From the NCBI RefSeq assembly GCF_030406775.1, contig NZ_CP129119.1:1770001-1834000 (forward strand): a DNA stretch of 64,000 nucleotides, written 5' to 3'. Shown here one piece after another: positions 16,806 to 25,081 of the stretch. Source of the stretch: Sporosarcina trichiuri. Lineage in GTDB: Bacteria > Bacillota > Bacilli > Bacillales_A > Planococcaceae. The position numbers and the translations under genes were made by a program. The notes below the pieces were generated by a model. That model saw only the letters and a program-made list of their open reading frames with translations, made no database searches and was not told the origin of the DNA. How positions within the stretch are numbered: position 1 is the stretch's first letter; every line of letters starts with the position of its first letter.

Positions 16806-17774
16806 ATGATGCAACCAGCAGATCCGCGAAATTGGAATGGCCGCATTGACGATGCGTCGAACCGTGCCGCATACCGTTTCCATCAGATTGTCCAGCTTGC
16901 GCCCCATAAAGAAAGCGTTCCCAATGAAAGGACTCTGGCATTGCTCGGGTTTTCATCCGACGAAGGCGTGCGGCGCAACAACGGCCGGACCGGCGCTGCC
17001 GAAGGACCCGACGCCCTCCGGAAAGAGCTTGCGAAACTGCCATGGCATCAGCCCGGGACCGATCGGCTGATCGACCTCGGGACCGTTGTCTGCGAAGGCG
17101 GCAGGCTGGAAGAGGCCCAGGCCGAACTCGGCGATGCAGTCTGTATGAGCCTTTCCGCAAATCAGAAGACGGTCATTCTCGGGGGCGGCCATGAAACCGC
17201 TTACGGCCATTATTCAGGCGTCCGGACATTTGCTGGCCCCAAAGCCCGGATCGGTGTCGTCAACATTGACGCCCACTTCGATCTGAGAAGCTACGCGGAA
17301 CAGCCGTCGTCCGGCACGATGTTCAAACAGATGCTCGATGGCGATGGCCCGGTTTCCTACTTCGTCGCAGGCATCCAGGAGTTCGGCAACACGGCTCTCC
17401 TGTTCAATGAAGCAGACCGTCTCGGCGTCCAGTACGTCACGGAGCGGGAGCTGGAAATGCTGCCGTTTGCGGAAGTTGCAGACCGTTTGCGGCAATTCAT
17501 CGACGGGCATGACGTCATCATGCTGACGCTCTGTTCGGACGTCCTGGATGCAGCCGCTGCACCGGGTGTCAGCGCCCCGTCGCCGTTCGGCCTATCACCG
17601 AAGCTGGTCCGGGAGCTGATCCGCTTTGCCGCGTCCGACTCGAAAACGCTTTCATTTGACATATCAGAAGTGAATCCTTCGCTCGACGAAGGCGGCCGCA
17701 CTGTGAAACTCGGCGCCTATCTGACGAACGAAGCGATCGTATCACTGCTTGGAGGTACAATGTATGACGATTGA
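16806..17774 (+). CDS. hutG: Formimidoylglutamase
   Basis: A 322-residue ureohydrolase that splits N-formimino-L-glutamate into glutamate and formamide, the last step of one histidine degradation route. Binuclear manganese motifs are present: GGGHETAYGHY, VVNIDAHFDLR and SFDISEVNPSLD, plus APGVSAPSPFG, characteristic of HutG rather than arginase or agmatinase. Start ATG 16806 follows AGGGTGA. The last 11 bp overlap gltS, implying coupled translation. The other hut genes are not nearby, so this is a detached hutG. Confidence 0.92.
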   Translation: MMQPADPRNWNGRIDDASNRAAYRFHQIVQLAPHKESVPNERTLALLGFSSDEGVRRNNGRTGAAEGPDALRKELAKLPWHQPGTDRLIDLGTVVCEGGRLEEAQAELGDAVCMSLSANQKTVILGGGHETAYGHYSGVRTFAGPKARIGVVNIDAHFDLRSYAEQPSSGTMFKQMLDGDGPVSYFVAGIQEFGNTALLFNEADRLGVQYVTERELEMLPFAEVADRLRQFIDGHDVIMLTLCSDVLDAAAAPGVSAPSPFGLSPKLVRELIRFAASDSKTLSFDISEVNPSLDEGGRTVKLGAYLTNEAIVSLLGGTMYDD

Positions 17775-18966
17775 ATTGAACCAGGTGACCACGCTGTTCC
17801 TCGCGATGGCCCTTCTCCTTCTCGGGAACCTGCTCGTCCGTAAGACGAAGATCCTCCAGAAGTTCTGCATCCCCGCGCCGGTCGTCGGCGGGCTGCTGTT
17901 CGCAATACTTGCCACAATTTTGAAAACGACGGGCATCGTCTCCTTCACACTGGATACGTCGCTGCAGAATCTGTTCATGCTGACGTTCTTCGCGACAGTC
18001 GGTCTCGGGGCAAGCTTCGCCCTCATTAAATTGGGCGGCAAGCTGCTGATCATCTACTGGATCGCCTGTGCGTTCCTTGCACTCATGCAGAACGTCATCG
18101 GTGTGTCGATGTCGTACCTGTTCGACATCCATCCGCTGATCGGTATGATGGCGGGAGCTGTTTCGATGGAAGGCGGCCACGGCGGTGCGACCGCCTATGG
18201 GACAACCGTCGAAGCGATGGGCATCGACTCGGCATTCTCGATCGGAATCGCAGCTGCGACGTTCGGTCTCGTTGCCGGCGGCCTTGTCGGCGGTCCGCTC
18301 GTCAAGTTCCTTATCAACAAATACAATCTGAAATCCAATGAAGCCGCGGACACGAAAGAAACATACGAATACAATGCCGAGCTGCATGAGCCTGCCATTT
18401 CGGTCGACAACTTCACGATGCAGGCATTTTTGATCGTCGCTTCCATGGCGGGCGGTTCGCTGCTCGGCGAATTATTCGGCAGGCTGACAGACGGGATTGC
18501 ACTCCCGAATTATGTCGGCGCCATGTTCGCCGCCGTCATCATCCGGAATGTCATCGACCGGTTCAACGGCAATCTCATCCATATGAAGAGCATCACACTG
18601 ATCGGTGATGTCGCGCTCGGCATCTTCCTGTCGATGGCCCTCATGAGCATCAAGCTGTGGGAAGTCGCCGGCCTTGCACTGCCGCTTCTGGTCATCGTTT
18701 TCGTCCAGGTCGTCTTCCTCGTGCTGTTCGCGGTGTTCGTCCTGTTCCGCATCCTCGGCAAGAACTACGATGCCGCCGTCATGTGTGCCGGATTCGCCGG
18801 CCACGGACTCGGCGCGACGCCGAATGCGATGGCCAACATGGCCGCCGTCACGGAACGCTACGGTCCGTCCCGCACGGCGTACCTGATCGTCCCGATCGTC
18901 GGCGCGTTCCTGATCGACGTCGTCTCGATGCCGATCATCATCACTACCATCAATATATTCTCATGA
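17764..18966 (+). CDS. gltS: Sodium/glutamate symporter
   Basis: A 400-residue membrane protein with the GltS inverted repeat: SMEGGHGGATAYG in the first half and CAGFAGHGLGATPNAMANM in the second, the two re-entrant pore segments. It imports glutamate with sodium. The ATG at 17764 has GGAGG eight bases upstream inside the end of hutG. Coupling with hutG makes sense because HutG releases glutamate, or because the carrier may also move a glutamate derivative; the second option is speculative. A strong terminator follows. Confidence 0.94.
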   Translation: MTIELNQVTTLFLAMALLLLGNLLVRKTKILQKFCIPAPVVGGLLFAILATILKTTGIVSFTLDTSLQNLFMLTFFATVGLGASFALIKLGGKLLIIYWIACAFLALMQNVIGVSMSYLFDIHPLIGMMAGAVSMEGGHGGATAYGTTVEAMGIDSAFSIGIAAATFGLVAGGLVGGPLVKFLINKYNLKSNEAADTKETYEYNAELHEPAISVDNFTMQAFLIVASMAGGSLLGELFGRLTDGIALPNYVGAMFAAVIIRNVIDRFNGNLIHMKSITLIGDVALGIFLSMALMSIKLWEVAGLALPLLVIVFVQVVFLVLFAVFVLFRILGKNYDAAVMCAGFAGHGLGATPNAMANMAAVTERYGPSRTAYLIVPIVGAFLIDVVSMPIIITTINIFS

Positions 18967-18971
18967 CAGAT

Positions 18972-19000
18972 CCCCGGCTTCCTGTGAAGCCGGGGTTTTT
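18972..19000 (+). terminator. Terminator of hutG-gltS
   Basis: CCCCGGCTTC and GAAGCCGGGG form a perfect 10-bp stem with a 4-nt loop, followed by TTTTT. Confidence 0.95.
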
Positions 19001-19030
19001 CCTGTCCGTCCGGCGGCTGCAGCCGGGAAA

Positions 19031-19136
19031 ATGATCATAAACTCTTCTTTCTGCTCATAAATCCCGGAAAGTGATCATAAATCCCGGTTTCCGCTCATAA
19101 ACCCCAGGAAGTGATCATAAATCCCGGTTTCCGCTC
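19031..19136 (+). repeat. 20-bp-period GATCATAA/GCTCATAA array I, left part
   Basis: GATCATAA at 19033, 19073 and 19113 alternates with GCTCATAA at 19053 and 19093, every 20 bp. A sixth unit begins at 19133 (GCTC) and is cut by the IS110-family element; its ATAA half resumes at 20907. It is the reverse-complement orientation of array H and directly follows the gltS terminator. Confidence 0.92.
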
Positions 19137-19511
19137 CCTCTTGAAACATTGATATACCAGGGGTTCACGGTGGTAAATGAGAGACAAAAAAATTTTTCTC
19201 TTCGATTCATGACCAGTTCCTATAATAAAAGTGAAAATATTGAAGGCCAAGCATACGCTACGCTGCCAAGGGTGGAGGTAATTTCCATCCCTGGCGGGAC
19301 TGGTATGCGATGCACTCTGGATCTCCGCGTTCCTTATACTGATGTACCCTCCCATGGCTCTTGGCGTCTAGGCGCTAACATTCCTTCGTCGGATCTAGTA
19401 ATAAGGCGGAGGCTGGCTATGCTCATAAGGGGACTCTGAGGTCCAATCGGAATTTCTTGCCTGCTTCTCCGTGTCATCCTGTTGTAGGTCTTACATTAGA
19501 AGGTACGTCGG
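19137..19511 (-). ncRNA. Candidate bridge RNA region of the IS110-family element
   Basis: This 375-bp stretch downstream of the recombinase gene has no convincing ORF and sits where IS1111-type members of the family encode their bridge RNA. It contains GCTCATAA (19421-19428), identical to the target unit, with TCCGC-like sequence on the RNA strand 10 nt further 3'. CTCTTG (19358-19363) repeats the left element end (19138-19143). AACATTCCT (19377-19385) gives an RNA segment able to pair over nine positions with the right end, one being G-U. Between the last two is GCG-N6-CGC, a possible small hairpin. Exact RNA ends are unknown. Confidence 0.5.
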
Positions 19512-20786
19512 TCAGCCTTGGGCCAGGGCAGGGATATCCTGTATCATACGTTGCGGATCAAATGCCCTGCGGTGTTTACACATACCGAAGAGAACATGGA
19601 GTAATTTCCGGCAGAGAACCACCATTGACTCTTTCTTCTTTAAAGGATTTTCAAGGCGTGTCGTGTAATACAGATGAAGCTGACGAAATGCTGGGTTGTG
19701 CTGAACCAATGGCAAGGTAACTCGATACAAAACAGAACGAAGACGCCGTCTGCCGCGCTTGGAGAGACGCTTCTGGCCCGTATGTTTCCCCGAAGAGCTT
19801 TCCCGAAGCATTAATCCCGCTAATTTCTCCAATTGGCGTGGATGCTTATAGTGGGTAAAGCTGCCGACTTCAGACAATAGATCGATAATAGTCGAGTCGG
19901 AAATTCCAGGCACAGAGTTTAAAATTTCATACTCATCGGTTGGCCGGATAATCGCCATCAAAGCGTCTTCCAACTCTGCCAGCTCCCGCTCTACCTGACG
20001 GAACCGACTGACAAGCGACTGAATCTCCAAGCGGGCAATCCGCTGGCCTTCAGACGCGCCGATGGTGTGCGACAACAGAGGGATCAGTTTCTTCACCTTG
20101 GCCATCTGGACAGAACGCAATCCGTCGGATTGGCGATAGAGACTACGCAAGTCATCCAAGGACTTCCCCTCGAAATCTGCAGGGAAAGGCGTGTAGGTCA
20201 GGACGGCCAATGCCATCTTGCCAAACGAGCCGAAAACCTTGCGGAACTCTGGAAAGTAGACATCCGTCCAGCGAATCAGCTTATTTTGCAGGGCAGTCCG
20301 TTCTTTGACCAAGCTATTGCGCAGCGTGGAGCCCACCCTAATATCTGCTTCATGATCCTTCAGGTGGCGCGGGTAGCTATACCGACCATCCTTCACAAGC
20401 TTAGCGATGACGATGGCATCTTTCTTGTCATTCTTGGTCTGGATGTTATCGTCCAGCTCCTTAGAACGCTTTACATGAAGTGTCTGAACAGCCACGAAGG
20501 GGATGTGCTGTTCGTGCAGGAATTGCCGCAAATTCAGGCCATAGTGGCCTGTCGGCTCGGCACCTACCAGCACATCGGTCTTGCCGAATTCCTTCATCGC
20601 GTTCTGGATCTCTGCCTGAAGAAAATCGAATCCTTGCCTGGACTGAAAGACCGGAAAAGGCTTTTTCAGCACAATGCCTCGATCGTTGACCATACAGGCG
20701 TAGTGCTTCTCCTTGGCGACATCGATACCAACTATCAAGGTTTGTTCTGTCACTTGCATGATTTTGTGATTTTGGGTATCATTCAT
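19512..20786 (-). CDS. IS110-family recombinase (transposase)
   Basis: A 424-residue enzyme, apparently intact. The RuvC-like DEDD quartet is visible as D22 (VGIDVAKEKH), E77 (VGAEPTGHYG), D120 and D123 (KNDKKDAIVIAKL). A central coiled-coil stretch (about 225-280) precedes the Transposase_20 domain with EILNSVPGISDSTI and the serine region RESSSGKHTGQKRLSKRG near 329-344. IS110 recombinases join element and target through an RNA that pairs with both. AAGGAGG precedes the ATG but lies in a predicted stem with CCTCCTGGTAT further upstream, which could limit expression. No frameshift or truncation. Confidence 0.95.
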   Translation of the reverse strand: MNDTQNHKIMQVTEQTLIVGIDVAKEKHYACMVNDRGIVLKKPFPVFQSRQGFDFLQAEIQNAMKEFGKTDVLVGAEPTGHYGLNLRQFLHEQHIPFVAVQTLHVKRSKELDDNIQTKNDKKDAIVIAKLVKDGRYSYPRHLKDHEADIRVGSTLRNSLVKERTALQNKLIRWTDVYFPEFRKVFGSFGKMALAVLTYTPFPADFEGKSLDDLRSLYRQSDGLRSVQMAKVKKLIPLLSHTIGASEGQRIARLEIQSLVSRFRQVERELAELEDALMAIIRPTDEYEILNSVPGISDSTIIDLLSEVGSFTHYKHPRQLEKLAGLMLRESSSGKHTGQKRLSKRGRRRLRSVLYRVTLPLVQHNPAFRQLHLYYTTRLENPLKKKESMVVLCRKLLHVLFGMCKHRRAFDPQRMIQDIPALAQG

Positions 20787-20807
20787 TTCGAGTCCTCCTT
20801 GGTATTT

Positions 20808-20868
20808 AGTTAGGGGTCATTTCGTCTAGGAACATGACACCCCCGAATCATACCAGGAGGGCTTTTTT
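20808..20868 (-). other. Nested inverted repeats in the recombinase 5' leader
   Basis: On the minus strand CCCTCCTGGTAT is complementary to ATACCAAGGAGG (one bulge) and, inside it, GGGGGTGTCAT is complementary to ATGACCCC. The outer stem covers the ribosome binding site of the recombinase gene. It could be a folding element that restrains translation or part of a structured left end. Confidence 0.5.
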
Positions 20869-20902
20869 GCGTGCAAGCCCTTTAAAAGTTCAAAACAGGA
20901 AT

Positions 20903-20950
20903 GCTCATAAACCGCAGAAAGTGATCACAAACAGGGCGAAAGCGCTCATA
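20903..20950 (+). repeat. 20-bp-period array I, right part after the insertion
   Basis: GCTCATAA (20903) is followed 20 bp later by GATCACAA (20923) and 21 bp later by GCTCATAA (20944). This is the continuation of the array cut at 19136. The 250 bp between here and the next gene contain a small terminator and otherwise nothing I recognise. Confidence 0.85.
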
Positions 20951-21032
20951 ACCGCCTGCCCTCATCCGTCCTGGCCCCATTGAATCCTCCCGCACAATTT
21001 GTCATACTGGAGATTCCCCCGATCACCACCAA

Positions 21033-21059
21033 GAAACCTTAAGGGGTTTCCCTTTTTTT
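21033..21059 (+). terminator. Small rho-independent terminator upstream of the GGDEF-EAL gene
   Basis: GAAACC (21033-21038) pairs with GGTTTC (21045-21050), followed by seven T residues (21053-21059). No gene ends just before it on the plus strand, so it may stop readthrough from the array/IS region or be part of a leader. Confidence 0.55.
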
Positions 21060-21207
21060 GCTTCCGTCGCTCCTATTTTCATCTATAAACAATCGGCAGC
21101 CCTTTACAATCCGCAGTTTCTGTCGATAAAAGCTGTAGACTGACGAAATGGGTAATTTACCATTTTTTCCAATCCTACTACTTCACAAAAGAAATGGCGG
21201 TTGCTGC

Positions 21208-22824
21208 ATGGAACAGACATCACAGCGAGGCACCATCCCGAAATTCCTAGTATCCGTGGTCGCCATCATCTTCCTGTCCAGCCTGGCCTCTGAAGTCCTG
21301 ATCGCTGTACTGCAATCGTATACAGGCAGTGTGCCGGGAGAAAGTTTCCTGAGAACAGGCATCCTGTTCCTGTTTGCTGTGCCTGCCCTGACAGTCGCAC
21401 TGAAACAGGGCAGCCGGGCGGAATGGCGTCTTCAGCGACAGCTCGAAGAGAACAGGCTGATCCAGAAACAGCTGATGCGGTCGAACATCGAATTGGAATA
21501 CAACGCAGCACACGATGCGCTGACCGGTCTGCCGAACCGTCTTAAGCTGTTCAGCGATCTGGAACTGAAAACTTCGTCATGGAAAGAGTTCAGCGTCCTG
21601 TCGCTGGATCTCGACCGGTTCAAGACCATCAACGATACGATGGGGCACTTATCCGGCGACCGGTTCATCAGACTCGTCAGCATCCGGCTGAAACAGTCGC
21701 TCCCGTCCGGCACATCACTGTACCGCCATGGCGGCGATGAATTCATCGTGCTGGCTGAACTTCCCAATGGCCGGATCGAAGAGGTCACCGAAGTGATCCT
21801 GTCCGTCTTCAAAGAACCCTTCGAAGTCGAAGGGACTCTCCTCTATACGTCCGCAAGCATCGGGATCAGCCAGTTCCCCGGGCATGGACCGGATGCGGCA
21901 GCTCTCATCAAACATGCGGACAAGGCCATGTATGAAGCGAAAGAACTCGGCGGCGGCAGAGCGCAGCTGTTCGAACATCCTGAACTCGATCAGAGTGAAA
22001 AGCTCATGCGGATCGAGAGTGATTTGCGGGTCGCACTCGATACGGACCAGCTGACCCTCCATTATCAGCCGGTCATCGAACTCGGGACCGCCCGGCTGGA
22101 AGGGTTCGAGGCGCTCATCCGCTGGCAGCACCCCGAGCTCGGCCTGGTCTCCCCTGCGGAATTCATACCGGTCGCGGAGCGTTCGAGCCTGATCGACGAC
22201 ATCGGCATGTGGGTGCTAGAGACCGCCAGCCGGCAAGTCGCCGGCTGGCACACAGCCGATCCATCCCTGCGGCTGGCCGTCAATGTGTCGATCCGCCAGT
22301 TCCGGAATCCGAAGTTCCCCGGTGTCGTCCGGAACGTCCTGCAAGTGACGCAGTTCCCGCCGGACAGGCTCATCCTCGAGATCACCGAGTCGATGATGCA
22401 GGATGATGCCGAATCACGGCTCGTCATCGAAGACCTCCGTGCACTCGGTGTCAAATTCGCAATCGACGACTTCGGGACGGGCTACTCCTCGCTCAGCAAG
22501 CTCGGGTTCCTGCCGATCGATTACTTGAAGATCGACCGGTCTTTCACGGCCGAGATGGGAACGCATCCGCCGATGCAGTCGATCGTCCAGACGATCATCG
22601 ATATGGGCCGCAACCTGGATATGCTCCTGATTGCAGAAGGCATCGAAGACGGCCTGCAGGCGGACTTGCTGAAGAAGGGCGGCTGCCAGCTCGGACAGGG
22701 CTATCTGTTCAGCCGGCCGGCTCCTCCCGAAACGATCGAACAGCAATATGGCCTTTCCCCGGTACATTTGGGAACTTACATGGCTTCCTCGCCGCAAAAA
22801 GCGGCCGCCGACATTCCTTCATGA
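21208..22824 (+). CDS. Membrane GGDEF-EAL protein (c-di-GMP turnover)
   Basis: A 538-residue protein: two N-terminal membrane helices (about 13-34 and 48-66), a short linker helix, a GGDEF domain (about 98-255) with intact RHGGDEF, and an EAL domain (about 275-520) with EALIRW, EITESM and DDFGTGYSSLS. Both a diguanylate cyclase and a phosphodiesterase appear catalytically complete. The ATG at 21208 lacks a good ribosome binding site; an ATG 60 bases upstream has none either. There is no sensory domain beyond the short membrane anchor. The stop codon lies in the loop of the terminator. Confidence 0.9.
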   Translation: MEQTSQRGTIPKFLVSVVAIIFLSSLASEVLIAVLQSYTGSVPGESFLRTGILFLFAVPALTVALKQGSRAEWRLQRQLEENRLIQKQLMRSNIELEYNAAHDALTGLPNRLKLFSDLELKTSSWKEFSVLSLDLDRFKTINDTMGHLSGDRFIRLVSIRLKQSLPSGTSLYRHGGDEFIVLAELPNGRIEEVTEVILSVFKEPFEVEGTLLYTSASIGISQFPGHGPDAAALIKHADKAMYEAKELGGGRAQLFEHPELDQSEKLMRIESDLRVALDTDQLTLHYQPVIELGTARLEGFEALIRWQHPELGLVSPAEFIPVAERSSLIDDIGMWVLETASRQVAGWHTADPSLRLAVNVSIRQFRNPKFPGVVRNVLQVTQFPPDRLILEITESMMQDDAESRLVIEDLRALGVKFAIDDFGTGYSSLSKLGFLPIDYLKIDRSFTAEMGTHPPMQSIVQTIIDMGRNLDMLLIAEGIEDGLQADLLKKGGCQLGQGYLFSRPAPPETIEQQYGLSPVHLGTYMASSPQKAAADIPS

Positions 22825-22842
22825 ATGTCAGCGGCCGCTTTT
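22796..22842. terminator. Bidirectional terminator overlapping the end of the GGDEF-EAL gene
   Basis: AAAAAGCGGCCGC and GCGGCCGCTTTT enclose an inner stem GACATTC/GAATGTC with a CTTCAT loop. The GGDEF-EAL stop codon (22822-22824) is inside it, and the opposing kinase gene ends five bases beyond. Confidence 0.92.
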
Positions 22843-22846
22843 CAAT

Positions 22847-23782
22847 TCACCTATCCATGCTGTCGATCTCACCGGCATACGGCATCGCGGACAGGGCCCC
22901 CTGCTTCGTCACGCACAGCGCGCCCATCCGGTTGCCGAACCGGATGATGTCCCGCCAGACTTGCGTGTCCGACGGCCAGCCGTGCTGGCGGATCTTGCAG
23001 AGGATCCCTGCCGTGAAGGCATCGCCTGCACCTGTCGTGTCGATCGCTTCCACTGGGATCGCGGGAACCTCGAACCGTTCTCCGCCGATCAGGGCCAGTG
23101 TCCCGGCTTCCCCGCGTGTCAGCAGGACAGCCGGAATGTCATAGGCAGCCAGCCGTTCAAGACCTTCTTCCAGGTCTTCCGCCTCCATCATGAACAGCAA
23201 TTCCTCTTCCGTCACTTTCACGACATCGGCCTGCTCCAGGAAGGATACGGTCACCTCCCTGCACCGCTCTTCGCTGTCCCAGCGCAGCGGCCGGATGTTG
23301 GCATCGAAGGATACGAGAGCACCTGCCTGCCGGGCGAGCCGGACCGCACGGCGTGTTGTCATAAGCGCTGCCGGGTGGAACATCGTCCCTGAACAGATAT
23401 GGAAAATGGCCGCATTGCTGAAAGTTCCGCTGTCGAGATCTTCTTCGGTCACTTGGATGTCCGGCGTTTCATTCACATAATCCGCGAACTCCCGGTCATG
23501 GTCGGCGGTCAGGTGCACATAGACGCCATTCACCCGTTTCTCAGGCCGGATGATGGATGGCGACAGATCGACGCCTTCCCGTTCCAGTTCCGCACGGACG
23601 AATCTTGAAGTCTCGTCGCTTCCCGTCACGGTGATGAATGATACCGGGGCGCCGAGACGCGCGGCCCCGGCTGCCGCATTGACTGTCGCGCCTCCGAGAT
23701 ACGGACGGAATGATGTATTGGCCGGATCCTGTGCGATATAATCGACGAATACATCACCGTAGACGACGACGGTTTTCTCCAT
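22847..23782 (-). CDS. PfkB family sugar kinase
   Basis: A 311-residue ribokinase-fold kinase. Substrate-site motif YLGGATVNAAAGAARLGAPV is near residue 30 and the ATP/catalytic motif DTTGAGDAFTAG near residue 250, with the catalytic aspartate in GAGD. Fructokinase or 2-keto-3-deoxygluconate kinase are both possible; sequence alone does not decide. The start ATG 23782 follows AAGGAGG by seven bases and lies within 15 bp of the end of the upstream ankyrin-TPR gene, so the two are probably cotranscribed although functionally unrelated. Confidence 0.85.
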   Translation of the reverse strand: MEKTVVVYGDVFVDYIAQDPANTSFRPYLGGATVNAAAGAARLGAPVSFITVTGSDETSRFVRAELEREGVDLSPSIIRPEKRVNGVYVHLTADHDREFADYVNETPDIQVTEEDLDSGTFSNAAIFHICSGTMFHPAALMTTRRAVRLARQAGALVSFDANIRPLRWDSEERCREVTVSFLEQADVVKVTEEELLFMMEAEDLEEGLERLAAYDIPAVLLTRGEAGTLALIGGERFEVPAIPVEAIDTTGAGDAFTAGILCKIRQHGWPSDTQVWRDIIRFGNRMGALCVTKQGALSAMPYAGEIDSMDR

Positions 23783-23796
23783 ATCCCTGCCTCCTT

Positions 23797-24957
23797 TCAT
23801 CGGGGTTCCGCCAGCAGTTTCTCGGACTGCTCCCGGTGGGTCACATACAGCGGATTGCCGGGCTGCAGTTCGGCAGCATGGCCGATGGCACGGATCGCTT
23901 CCTCATGACGGCCGAGAGAGCGCAGGCTGTTCGCCAGATGGAACCAGAAATCATACCGTTCCGGGTAGCGCCCGACGAGCTGTTCCATCACCTGCACTGC
24001 GTCCGCGTGACGGCCGAGCTCCCGTAAGTAGTTCGATTTGTGATAAAGGAAGAAAGATCCGTCATGGGACCGGGCCTGCCCCTCATCGAATTCACGGAGC
24101 GCCTCCTCCGTCAGGCCGAGCTGCCGGAAGCACCGGGCGATATAGAAGTGGAATTCCAGCGCAGCCGGCTCCACAGCGAGCGCCTGTCTGTAGAAGGCGA
24201 GCGCTTTTGTACAGCGTCCCTGTTCAGCCAGATAATAACCGGCATAGTAGAGCAGATCGAGATTGTCGCTGTCGAGTGCAAGCGCCTCTTCGACCGCTGC
24301 AGCGGCAGCCGCCCACCGCCCGTCCCCGGCAAGCACTTTTGCCTCCGTCACCGCAGGATGCACAGGATCTTCAAGAGTGCCTGTCAAAATGGCGAGTACA
24401 CGATCCTGCTTCTGTTCATCCGCATGGCGTACTGCCGATCTGCCGTCAAAGTCCTCCAGATGAGCAGAAGCACCCGCCTCCACCAACGTCTGGATGACGT
24501 CGGCGTACAGCCGGCCTCCGTCCCCTAAGATGACGGCTTCCAGCAGCGCGCTCCAGCCGAGATAATTGACATGATCGACCGGGACCCCTGCGGCCAGGCA
24601 TGCTTCCACCGTCCGTAAATACGCTTTTTCAGCCGCCGGCAGCAGGGCCGTCCCGCCGAACCTGTTCACGCTTTCCGGATCCGCGCCTGAACCCGCCATG
24701 AGCTGCAGGGATTCCGTGAACCCATTTGCCCCCGCGCAGATGAATGGCGTCAGTTCCGTATGGTCCCGCCGGTCCGGATCGCTCCCCGCTTCCAGCAGCA
24801 GCCGGACACATGTCGGATGATCGTGCTGGACCGCCAGGAAGAGTGCGGTGCGCCCCTCTGCATCCGCTGCCTGTACGTCCGCACCTTCTGCGAGCAGCCG
24901 GGCGGTCTCTGCAGCGTCCCCTATCCTCGCAGCTTGCAGTAATTCGTTCTCTGTCAT
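23797..24957 (-). CDS. Ankyrin-repeat plus TPR protein
   Basis: A 386-residue soluble protein without signal peptide. The N-terminal half holds about five ankyrin repeats (for example EGRTALFLAVQHDHPTCVRL and YLGWSALLEAVI), the C-terminal half from residue 205 four to five TPR units (NLDLLYYAGYYLAEQGRCTK, ALEFHFYIARCFRQLGLTEE, ERYDFWFHLANSLRSLGRHE). Both are protein-binding scaffolds; no catalytic domain is present. The combination in one bacterial protein is uncommon. GGGGATACGAGG precedes the ATG. Partner and role are unknown. Confidence 0.85.
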   Translation of the reverse strand: MTENELLQAARIGDAAETARLLAEGADVQAADAEGRTALFLAVQHDHPTCVRLLLEAGSDPDRRDHTELTPFICAGANGFTESLQLMAGSGADPESVNRFGGTALLPAAEKAYLRTVEACLAAGVPVDHVNYLGWSALLEAVILGDGGRLYADVIQTLVEAGASAHLEDFDGRSAVRHADEQKQDRVLAILTGTLEDPVHPAVTEAKVLAGDGRWAAAAAAVEEALALDSDNLDLLYYAGYYLAEQGRCTKALAFYRQALAVEPAALEFHFYIARCFRQLGLTEEALREFDEGQARSHDGSFFLYHKSNYLRELGRHADAVQVMEQLVGRYPERYDFWFHLANSLRSLGRHEEAIRAIGHAAELQPGNPLYVTHREQSEKLLAEPR

Positions 24958-25081
24958 CCTCGTATCCCCTTTTATCGTTTAGTCCTTCTCCTTTCAGTGT
25001 ACTTGAAAACTGTCCCGATTTCCTCTCCGGATCATTTCAGAGGCCCGCATGGTATAGTGGACACATAGAAAGGATGGTTGG

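Larger units (their letters stand above)
19137..20906 (-). mobile_element. IS110-family insertion sequence, 1770 bp, inserted in a repeat array
   Basis: The boundaries are set by the array: joining 19136 to 20907 restores ...CCGGTTTCCGCTC to ATAAACCGCAG in perfect 20-bp phase. GCTC is present at both edges (19133-19136 and 20903-20906), so the exact cut may be anywhere in that shared core. The element holds one recombinase gene on the minus strand, 120 bp of 5' and 375 bp of 3' non-coding DNA, and no evident terminal inverted repeats, as is usual for this family. Confidence 0.9.

Noticed and set aside
19149..19439. A 96-residue plus-strand frame inside the insertion element.
   Set aside because: No ribosome binding site or recognisable domain, and it covers the region better explained as a structured RNA antisense to it.
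21060..21207. A c-di-GMP riboswitch upstream of the GGDEF-EAL gene.
   Set aside because: The leader after the small terminator is short and I could not find the conserved c-di-GMP aptamer core or receptor motif.
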